From: a virus
Length of the DNA stretch: 28,167 nt
Virus record (IMG/VR): IMGVR_UViG_3300026510_000112
Coordinates: 1-28,167 of that record
Strand: one strand, 5' to 3'
The translations under genes and the position numbers were made by a program. How positions within the stretch are numbered: the stretch's first letter is position 1; each line of letters begins with the position of its first letter. Positions 23,443 to 28,167 of this stretch are shown one piece after another. The notes below the pieces were generated by a model. That model was given only the letters and a program-made list of their open reading frames with translations. It was not told the origin of the DNA and did no database searches.

Positions 23443-24681
23443 CTACGCCGCCTCCCGCTCGTCCGCGATCTCGTCAAACGAACGGCCATCCCCTTCAAGG
23501 GTGGCCGTTTCGCCTGTCAGCTCCTGCCATCGCTCCACCGCCACATCGACGTAGGCCGGATTCAGCTCGATGCCAAAACACACCCGCCCTGTCGTTTCCG
23601 CCGCGATCAGCGTGGTGCCGGATCCCATGAACGGCTCGTAGACCGCCTGACCGGGGCTGGAATTGTTCATGATCGGGCGGCGCATGCATTCCACCGGCTT
23701 CTGCGTCCCGTGGACCGTTTCCGCGTCCTGATCCTTGTTGGCGATCTGCCACAGCGTGGTCTGCTTGCGATCCCCGACCCAATGGCCCTTGCCGGTTTTC
23801 TTGACGGCATACCAGCACGGCTCGTGCTGCCAGTGGTAATCGCCGCGGCTCAGCACCAGCCGATCTTTTGCCCAAATGATCTGCGAGCGGATCGTGAACC
23901 CGCTGGCGATCAGGCTTTCGGCGACGGTCGTCGCATGAAGCGCGCCGTGCCAGACATAGGCCACGTCCCCCGGAAACAACGCCCAAGCCTCGCGCCAATC
24001 CGCGCGATCGTCATTCAGCACCTTGCCGGTGCGTTTGGTTTTTGCCGCACCTGCCTGGTTGCGCCATGAAGGATCGTACTCCACGCCATATGGCGGATCG
24101 GTGACCATCAGCAGCGGCTTCACCGTCCCGAGCAGTCGTTCCACATCCGTGGCGACGGTGCTGTTGCCGCACAGCAGGCGGTGATTGCCGAGGATCCACA
24201 GATCGCCAGGTTGGCTTACGGGATCCTCCGGCGTCTCCGGCACGTCGTCTTCACCATCGACCGCGCCTTCAGGCCCACCGTCCAACTCGCCAAGCAGGTC
24301 GTCCAGTTCCTCGTCAGAGAACCCGATCAGGTCGATGTCGAATTCCAGCTCCTGCAACGCCTCGATCTCGAGGCGCAGCATTTCCTCGTCCCAGCCGGCA
24401 TTCTCGGCGATCTTGTTGTCGGCGATCACGAGCGCGCGGCGCTGGGCGTCTGTCAGATGATCCAGCGTAATCACTGGCACCTTCTCGAGCCCCAGGCGCT
24501 GGGCCGCCAACAGCCGACCGTGGCCGGCGATGATCACGCCCTCGCCGTCTGCCAGGATCGGATTGGTAAAACCGAATTCCTCGATCGAGGCGGCGATTTG
24601 GGCGATCTGCTCGTCCGAGTGCGTCCTGGCGTTACCTGAATACGGTTCCAGCTTCGCCGGTGGCGTCATCTTGATTTTCAA
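23443..24681 (-). CDS. ParB-like domain fused to DNA adenine/cytosine-N4 methyltransferase
   Basis: A 412-residue fusion. Residues 1-90 are a ParB/Srx-like domain (YSGNARTHSDEQIAQIAASI, EFGFTNPILAD, IIAGHGRLLAAQRLG). A helical, acidic linker spans about 100-155. Residues 160-400 are a beta-class amino-methyltransferase: DPPYGV (195-200, catalytic), then HGTQKP (324-329) and FMGSGTT (351-357, SAM binding), the DPPY-before-FxGxG order. It would methylate adenine-N6 or cytosine-N4; the target site is not predictable here. Phages use such enzymes against host restriction or to mark packaging sites. The start is TTG 24681 (GAGAG about eight bases upstream); ATG 24669 is an alternative. It lies downstream of the tRNA gene. 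Confidence 0.93.
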   Translation of the reverse strand: MKIKMTPPAKLEPYSGNARTHSDEQIAQIAASIEEFGFTNPILADGEGVIIAGHGRLLAAQRLGLEKVPVITLDHLTDAQRRALVIADNKIAENAGWDEEMLRLEIEALQELEFDIDLIGFSDEELDDLLGELDGGPEGAVDGEDDVPETPEDPVSQPGDLWILGNHRLLCGNSTVATDVERLLGTVKPLLMVTDPPYGVEYDPSWRNQAGAAKTKRTGKVLNDDRADWREAWALFPGDVAYVWHGALHATTVAESLIASGFTIRSQIIWAKDRLVLSRGDYHWQHEPCWYAVKKTGKGHWVGDRKQTTLWQIANKDQDAETVHGTQKPVECMRRPIMNNSSPGQAVYEPFMGSGTTLIAAETTGRVCFGIELNPAYVDVAVERWQELTGETATLEGDGRSFDEIADEREAA

Positions 24682-24708
24682 GAATGTTCTCTCTTGTTGC
24701 TGACTTTG

Positions 24709-24736
24709 ACCATTTTTCCGACTTCGGTAAAATGGT
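24709..24736 (-). repeat. Inverted repeat at the 3' end of the tRNA gene
   Basis: The minus strand reads ACCATTTT, A, CCG, AAGT, CGG, then A/AAAATGGT: two arms pairing over about 11-12 positions with one A-A mismatch. The 5' arm begins with the tRNA discriminator base and CCA. It may be a trailer hairpin for processing or weak termination, or a dyad left by recombination at a tRNA 3' end. The repeat is seen; no role is established. Confidence 0.5.
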
Positions 24737-24808
24737 TGCTCGGGCCGGATTCGAACCGGCGACCTCCTGGTTATGAACCAGGCGAGCTGACCTCTGCTCC
24801 ACCGAGAC
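24733..24808 (-). tRNA. tRNA with anticodon CAT (Met or lysidine-type Ile)
   Basis: A 76-base cloverleaf can be built by hand. The D stem is GAGC/GCTC, and the anticodon stem CCTGG/CCAGG encloses TTCATAA (anticodon CAT). The variable loop is AGGTC, the T stem GCCGG/CCGGC encloses TTCGAAT, and the 3' end is A plus an encoded CCA. The acceptor stem pairs at positions 3-7, but positions 1-72 (G/A) and 2-71 (T/C) do not pair. The anticodon stem lacks the three G-C pairs of initiators, so it is an elongator Met or Ile2 type. Being inside a phage cluster with divergent acceptor ends, it is likely phage-encoded. Confidence 0.85.
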
Positions 24809-24889
24809 TCAAGAAATGTGCTGTGCGATGCTCACATGTGGAAACCGGGCACCCAAACGGTGGGAACCCAGAAAAAATCCTTTGTCGCT

Positions 24890-24970
24890 AGAGGCTTAAT
24901 GCGCCCAGCCCCCCCGCATACGTGTCACGCCCACGGAGGAACCAATGCAGGGGGGGGTGGGCAAGCCTCT
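24890..24970. repeat. Long inverted repeat with G/C tracts in the gene-poor stretch
   Basis: The left arm has AGAGGCTT (24890-24897), then GCCCA and a run of seven C, then GCAT (to 24919). The right arm mirrors it: ATGC (24945), a run of eight G, TGGGC and AAGCCTCT (to 24970). The arms pair over about 24 bases apart from a five-base insertion and single-base bulges, around a 25-base loop. No T run follows directly on either strand. The surrounding 24809-25097 holds no convincing gene. Possible roles are a structured RNA, a transcription barrier, or a packaging or replication site. Confidence 0.6.
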
Positions 24971-25028
24971 GCGATCCTATCTGTTTTATGCTATGAAACG
25001 CCCAGAAATGTCGCGCCAAAAGTTCAAC

Positions 25029-25070
25029 GGTTTCATCCGGTTTCACCACAGTTTCATCCGGTTTCACCAC
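25029..25070. repeat. Two-copy 21-bp tandem repeat
   Basis: The unit GTTTCATCCGGTTTCACCAC plus one base occurs twice head to tail (25029-25049 and 25050-25070), differing only at the first base. It lies just downstream of the DUF6362 gene. Within each unit GTTTCA occurs twice. It could be an iteron or binding site, or a slippage product; no function is shown. Confidence 0.7.
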
Positions 25071-25097
25071 GACGAACTGAATGATTTTCTTTGCCAA

Positions 25098-25559
25098 TCA
25101 GATGTTTAGCGTTTCCTGTCTTTTTGTGGTTTTTTTCGACTTTTTTCCGGTCTTTCCTGCTTTGGCCCGTGATTTGCGCCCGTTCCGCCGGTTCGTGACG
25201 GTCTGCAGCGCCGCAACCCAGCGCCGCCACGCAGTCTGCCTGACCAGCCCAACGTGAACGCACACGTGCCGCCAACGATGTCCTTCGGCACGCATCCAGA
25301 TAATCTTGGCGTCAACAGAATCAACGAGAGCGAGCCATCCGATGCACTCTTCCATGCGCGCGATCTCTGCCGCCGACGGCACGATCTTCATGGTCGCATC
25401 ATGGTATCCGTAAGCATGCCTAGCATCGCGGATGTACTCCGGCCAGCTCGAGCCATAGCCCTTCGGGCCGGAGCCTGGCGGGTCGGGAAGGCGGCGCAGG
25501 GTGCGAGCCGCCTCCTCGAAGCGATCCTCGATCTCGCGAAGCGTCATCTGTTTCGTCAT
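25098..25559 (-). CDS. DUF6362-like protein
   Basis: A 153-residue protein matching the DUF6362 pattern: IEDRFEEAARTLRRLPDPPG, SSWPEYIRDARHAYGY, PSAAEIARMEECIGWLALVD and IIWMRAEGHRWRHVCVHVGL, then RQTAWRRWVAAL, which looks like a helix-turn-helix. A lysine-rich tail of about 30 residues (GKTGKKSKKTTKRQ) extends past the usual end and should add DNA binding. These proteins occur in early regions of alphaproteobacterial phages; the exact role is unknown, with DNA-binding regulator the best guess. The ATG at 25559 follows AGGA directly; ATG five codons later is an alternative. Confidence 0.8.
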   Translation of the reverse strand: MTKQMTLREIEDRFEEAARTLRRLPDPPGSGPKGYGSSWPEYIRDARHAYGYHDATMKIVPSAAEIARMEECIGWLALVDSVDAKIIWMRAEGHRWRHVCVHVGLVRQTAWRRWVAALQTVTNRRNGRKSRAKAGKTGKKSKKTTKRQETLNI

Positions 25560-25581
25560 TCCTGTTGCCCCCGTTGTTTAT

Positions 25582-26007
25582 TCATTTCACGACCCGAACA
25601 TTCGCGGCCTCGCGCTTCATCCGCTCCGCCAGCTCCTGCTCGTAGAATTGGGCGATGGTGATCGTTTTCGGCCACCCTCCGAAGTTACCGGAGCCACTCG
25701 ACCGCCGTCGCGCCGGCAACCTGAGCTGACGGCGTCTCGTGGTGATTGCCGCCCTTCCGCAATACCCGAACGCTTCAGCCATCTCAGAAGTTGATACGCC
25801 GGCCAACCACATTCTCGTGAACGTCTTGTCATCGACGAACTTGATCCTGTTCTTCGCGCGGCTCGGCAGGCCGAGGCTTTTTGCCTTGTAACTGAGAGCC
25901 TGCCGTGTGACGCCGAGGCGGGTGGCAATGACTTCAGTAGGAATATCATGCCGCATCCAGACCGGTTCCAGCACCTCGCGGGTGATATTCGCGAGCGGGC
26001 GTGTCAT
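25582..26007 (-). CDS. Helix-turn-helix DNA-binding protein, two repeats
   Basis: A 141-residue protein with two HTH-like units: PTEVIATRLGVTRQALSYKA then KSLGLPSRAK (about 23-52), and STSEMAEAFGYCGRAAITTR then RRQLRLPARRR (about 72-102). Each ends in LxLPxR, like GcrA-type or resolvase-like HTHs in phages, but I cannot place it in a named family. The C-terminal part (TITIAQFYEQELAERMKREA) is helical. The start overlaps the previous stop as ATGA. Likely a regulator of phage or host genes; that is inferred. Confidence 0.75.
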   Translation of the reverse strand: MTRPLANITREVLEPVWMRHDIPTEVIATRLGVTRQALSYKAKSLGLPSRAKNRIKFVDDKTFTRMWLAGVSTSEMAEAFGYCGRAAITTRRRQLRLPARRRSSGSGNFGGWPKTITIAQFYEQELAERMKREAANVRVVK

Positions 26008-26183
26008 TCACCCATCTCAATAATCTGCCCGCGAGGACCGACACAGGCCATACCGATTTTCCCATGATATCGTTCCATCAGATTGAGCGTAGCGAGGCAC
26101 TGTTCCTTTGGCATTTGCTCAAACTCAATCGAGTATGACGATAAATTTGGCGTCAGAATGATCAGGATCCATAGTCCGTTCAT
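26004..26183 (-). CDS. Small hypothetical protein (59 residues)
   Basis: Short gene joined at both ends by ATGA overlaps: ATG 26183 overlaps the DUF1064 stop, and its own stop overlaps the HTH gene start. The product begins with a hydrophobic stretch (NGLWILIILTPNL) and continues FEQMPKEQCLATLNLMERYH and GKIGMACVGPRGQII. GGAGGTAATTGA lies upstream of the ATG. The coupling and SD make it a likely real gene. The hydrophobic start could be a signal or anchor; no family is recognised. Confidence 0.7.
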   Translation of the reverse strand: MNGLWILIILTPNLSSYSIEFEQMPKEQCLATLNLMERYHGKIGMACVGPRGQIIEMGE

Positions 26184-26524
26184 ACTTCAATTACCTCCAC
26201 ACCTTGGGCAGCCGCCACCGCCCGGCGCACCTCGTAGTCGCGGGTCGGCACGCCCTTGGCGTCCTCGTAGATCGTCCGACCTGTCGCCAAGTCTGTATAG
26301 GCGAAATCCATGGTCAGCCGCATGCGCCGCCCTGTGCGCGTCAGCAGCGGGCCATCGCGACCTTCCAGTTCCAGCACCACCTGCCGGCGCAGATCGGCGA
26401 TCTCGCCCGCCCGCTCCAGCAGGCAGAGCTCTGCCCAACGCTTCGCCTCGCGCTTGGAGTCGAACGGGATCCCATCCAGCTCTGTGCGCTTTGCGGCGTA
26501 CTTGTTCCGACGTTTCCGGATCAT
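26180..26524 (-). CDS. DUF1064-like PD-(D/E)XK nuclease-type phage protein
   Basis: A 114-residue protein that I start at ATG 26524, which overlaps the preceding stop as ATGA; the open frame to 26692 overlaps the upstream gene and is rejected. Motifs are NKYAAKRTELDGIPFDSKRE, AKRWAELCLLERAGEI, LTMDFAYTDLATG, IYEDAKGVPTRDY and EVRRAVAAAQGVEVIEV. The order E (FDSKREAKR), D (MDFAY), ExK (YEDAKG) fits a PD-(D/E)XK endonuclease core, as in DUF1064. It probably acts in phage DNA recombination or repair. The catalytic assignment is inferred from the motif pattern. Confidence 0.85.
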   Translation of the reverse strand: MIRKRRNKYAAKRTELDGIPFDSKREAKRWAELCLLERAGEIADLRRQVVLELEGRDGPLLTRTGRRMRLTMDFAYTDLATGRTIYEDAKGVPTRDYEVRRAVAAAQGVEVIEV

Positions 26525-27369
26525 GCGAAGCACTCCCCGCCGTCGGCCTGACACAGCGCGTCCTCGGTTCTCAGCGCCCAATCGCCCTGTCGCGCCATGA
26601 AGTCGCGCATTTCGGCGCGCGTGTATCGTTTCGACCAATGCGCCGCCGATCTGGCGGACAGGTTGGACGCCAGCGCCTCCATCCGTTCCCACCAGGCCGC
26701 GCGATCAGGAAACTCGCGTGTGAAAGCGGCGATATTGGCCTCGCTTTTGAGGAAGCACCCGTCGCAGTTGCCAAGCCAGCACCGGCCGCCCACATTCGGC
26801 AGATGCAGGTCGAACGGCTGCCGGTGCCAGAAGGCGACAACATCGTGCCGGGACACGCCAGCATCGGCGAGCGGGGTCCAGACAGTCCAGCGATCTCTGG
26901 GGGCGGGCTTGTTCAGGCGGTCTGGCTCATCGGCACGCAAGCCGACGCAGTTGGTCCAATGGTCCCAGCCCAGACTGCGGAGGTAGCGCTTTGCGGTCCT
27001 GACCTTCAGTTCCGTGGTGCAGAACCGCGCCTGCTGATTCGGCAGGTAGCGGCGCTTGCGGATCAGCGCCTCGAACGGCGCGCCATCCCGCGCCGCGCTA
27101 TTGTGGCTGACGATCTCGAAGAATGGCGTGTCGGGTCGGTATTCTAGCCACACGATCCGCACCGCCCAGCGCCGACTGACCTCGGCCACGAAATCGAGTG
27201 TCTGCGGCATTTCCCGGCCGGTGTTCTGGAACGTGACCTGCACGCGATCCGGCAGGGGTCCGTTGGCCTCGAGTATCTGGTGCAGCATGAAGGCGGAGGT
27301 GCGACCGCCGGAAAAGGCGATCTGCACATTGCCGTCAGGCAAGGCGTATGGCGATGTCGATCCCGGCAT
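26521..27369 (-). CDS. PAPS reductase-like protein (adenine nucleotide alpha-hydrolase fold)
   Basis: A PP-loop ATPase-fold protein of the phosphoadenosine phosphosulfate reductase family, about 282 residues. SGGRTSAFML near residue 20 is the PP-loop, and VQVTFQNTGREMPQTLDFV follows as in PAPS reductase. RFCTTELKVRTAKRYL carries one Cys, and CWLGNCDGCFLK carries three; the four together could bind an iron-sulfur cluster, as in some non-assimilatory relatives. Many phages carry such genes in early regions; the substrate is not known and need not be PAPS. ATG 27369 has GGGG eight bases upstream; GTG 27375 overlaps the previous stop and is an alternative start. Confidence 0.85.
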   Translation of the reverse strand: MPGSTSPYALPDGNVQIAFSGGRTSAFMLHQILEANGPLPDRVQVTFQNTGREMPQTLDFVAEVSRRWAVRIVWLEYRPDTPFFEIVSHNSAARDGAPFEALIRKRRYLPNQQARFCTTELKVRTAKRYLRSLGWDHWTNCVGLRADEPDRLNKPAPRDRWTVWTPLADAGVSRHDVVAFWHRQPFDLHLPNVGGRCWLGNCDGCFLKSEANIAAFTREFPDRAAWWERMEALASNLSARSAAHWSKRYTRAEMRDFMARQGDWALRTEDALCQADGGECFA

Positions 27370-27371
27370 GC

Positions 27372-27755
27372 TCACATCCCCATTGCTTCGCGGTACATTT
27401 CCAGCACTGCCTGTTCCTCAGCCAGATCGTCCTTGTCGCGCTTGCGCTCCCTGATGATTATGCGCAGCACCTTGGTGTCGTATCCGCGCCACTTGGCCTC
27501 GGCCATCACCTCCTTCTGCTGGTCCGCGATATCCTTCTTCTCGGCGTCCAGGCGCTCAAAGCGCTCGACGAACTGGCGCAGTTCGGCAGCGCTCACGCGA
27601 TACGCTTTTTCGCTCGCCGCATCGAAATCTGGATCGCTTTTCATCGGCACCCGGCCTCCAGAATTCGCCGCGCGCTTGAGATCGTCGAGCGTGAATGGTT
27701 CTGTCTCCCTACCATCAGGCGCTATGATCGTCATCGTCGTTTCATCCATTGCCAT
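27372..27755 (-). CDS. GapR/DUF2312 nucleoid-associated protein
   Basis: A 127-residue protein whose C-terminal 75 residues are GapR/DUF2312: SAAELRQFVERFERLDAEKK, DIADQQKEVMAEAKWRGYDT, KVLRIIIRERKRDKDDLAEE and QAVLEMYREAMGM. In Caulobacter GapR is a clamp-like dimer or tetramer that binds overtwisted DNA and supports replication. A phage copy may act on phage replication or host chromosome topology. The first 50 residues (MTIIAPDGRETEPFTLDDLK) are an extra N-terminal segment. GGGAG precedes the ATG. The family call is firm; the phage role is inferred. Confidence 0.93.
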   Translation of the reverse strand: MAMDETTMTIIAPDGRETEPFTLDDLKRAANSGGRVPMKSDPDFDAASEKAYRVSAAELRQFVERFERLDAEKKDIADQQKEVMAEAKWRGYDTKVLRIIIRERKRDKDDLAEEQAVLEMYREAMGM

Positions 27756-27996
27756 TTCTCCCTTCGAGTTCAGCCAGCCACTTCTCCACGGACGCGCGGC
27801 GGTACATCACGCGCCGCCCGATCTTCACCGCCGGCGGGCCAGTCCCATCTGCCGCCCAGCGCGCCAGGGTGTCCGGCGTCACGTCGAGCTCGCGCGCCAG
27901 TTCGGCCCGCGCGATCCAATCGGACAATATCGGCTTTCTCGCAGGCTTGGGCTTTGTTGGGGTCGGAACGACGCGAGGATAGGTCTTGGCGTTCAT
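27742..27996 (-). CDS. AlpA/excisionase-like helix-turn-helix protein
   Basis: An 84-residue small DNA-binding protein of the MerR/AlpA-like HTH_17 type. It has a basic, proline-rich start (PTPTKPKPARKP) then WIARAELARELDVTPDTLAR and WAADGTGPPAVKIGRRVMYR, ending SVEKWLAELEG. Such proteins act as excisionase-like directionality factors or transcription activators in prophages. I start it at ATG 27996, which overlaps the partial upstream gene's stop (ATGA), rather than ATG 28020. It overlaps the GapR gene by 14 bases. Confidence 0.85.
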   Translation of the reverse strand: MNAKTYPRVVPTPTKPKPARKPILSDWIARAELARELDVTPDTLARWAADGTGPPAVKIGRRVMYRRASVEKWLAELEGRNGNG

Positions 27997-28167
27997 GGGC
28001 TCAGCCCCACCGCTTCGCATTCGTCGCGGGTGACCAGCCCCAAGCGCACCAGCTCGCGGGCACGGGCATCGGAAACATGTGTGGCGACCCAGTGCTTCCC
28101 GGCCCGGATGCTTTCGGCAATCGACTTCGCAACGTCCGCCTCCGTGGCCTTGGGTTTCGGAATGTGC
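27993..28167 (-). CDS. Hypothetical protein, N-terminus outside window
   Basis: The last 57 codons of a gene that enters from the right edge and ends at TGA 27995-27993, overlapping the next ATG. The visible end reads HIPKPKATEADVAKSIAESI, RAGKHWVATHVSDARARELV and RLGLVTRDECEAVGLSP. It is helical and charged; I recognise no domain, and too little is visible to assign a function. Coupling to the HTH gene suggests the same operon. Confidence 0.6.
   Translation of the reverse strand, partial: HIPKPKATEADVAKSIAESIRAGKHWVATHVSDARARELVRLGLVTRDECEAVGLSP

Noticed and set aside
24888-25097. 69-codon minus-strand ORF covering the tandem and inverted repeats
   Set aside because: It needs a TTG start without a clear SD, its translation simply repeats KPDETV from the tandem repeat, and it runs into the long inverted repeat. 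No family resemblance.
26083-27147. 354-codon plus-strand ORF
   Set aside because: Antisense shadow of the PAPS reductase-like and DUF1064 genes; composition is typical of a GC-rich shadow frame.
1-28167. CRISPR array, insertion sequence, integrase or rRNA
   Set aside because: No regularly spaced repeats, transposase or recombinase motifs, or rRNA-like sequence were seen; the only repeats are the few listed.

Overview
The window is most of a siphovirus-type (long, non-contractile tail) prophage or phage genome from an alphaproteobacterium. The head-to-tail gene set ends in the tail-tip block typical of alphaproteobacterial gene transfer agents (DUF2460, DUF2163, NlpC/P60, TIM-barrel hub). 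It also carries GapR/DUF2312, DUF6127, DUF6362, DUF7220 and DUF3489 proteins, which I know mainly from Hyphomicrobiales, Sphingomonadales and Rhodobacterales. I see no integrase, CI-like repressor or att site, so I cannot tell an integrated prophage from a free phage, nor name the genus.

Nearly every gene is on the minus strand, so the map is read from high to low coordinates. (1) 28167-25098, early or accessory genes: a partial ORF, an AlpA/excisionase-like HTH protein, GapR, a PAPS-reductase-like protein, a DUF1064 nuclease-like protein, a 59-residue ORF, an HTH protein and DUF6362. They are linked by ATGA-type or similar stop/start overlaps or short gaps. (2) 25097-22634: a gene-poor stretch with a tandem repeat and a long G/C-tract inverted repeat, a tRNA with anticodon CAT, a ParB-DNA methyltransferase fusion, a frameshifted DUF3489 remnant on the plus strand, and a small membrane protein. 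(3) 22633-15359, packaging and head: terminase small subunit, a short ORF, GpA-type large terminase, gpW-like joiner, lambda-type portal, a fused prohead protease/major capsid protein, DUF2190, and head-tail joining proteins. (4) 15362-4018, tail: DUF6441-like, tail terminator, tube protein, assembly chaperones made by a -1 frameshift, tape measure, DUF2460, DUF2163, NlpC/P60, TIM-barrel hub and a DUF2793 tail-tip protein. (5) 3958-2477, lysis: a DUF6127 membrane protein, a membrane-tailed M15 endolysin and an overlapping Rz/Rz1-like spanin pair. (6) 2356-1: an EcoRII/Dcm-type restriction-modification cassette. The methyltransferase has an HTH extension, and the endonuclease runs off the window edge.

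The head and tail genes form one late transcription unit of very tightly packed genes. Two points look most informative. One is a complete -1 frameshift signal (A AAA AAC, 6-nt spacer, 14-bp hairpin) between the two tail-chaperone frames; the shift adds a cysteine-rich, metal-site-like segment. The other is a strong internal ribosome-binding site inside the protease-capsid fusion that could make unfused capsid protein. I did not find a clearly new defence system. The restriction-modification cassette is a recognisable EcoRII type, but its promoter holds two palindromes that may serve autoregulation.
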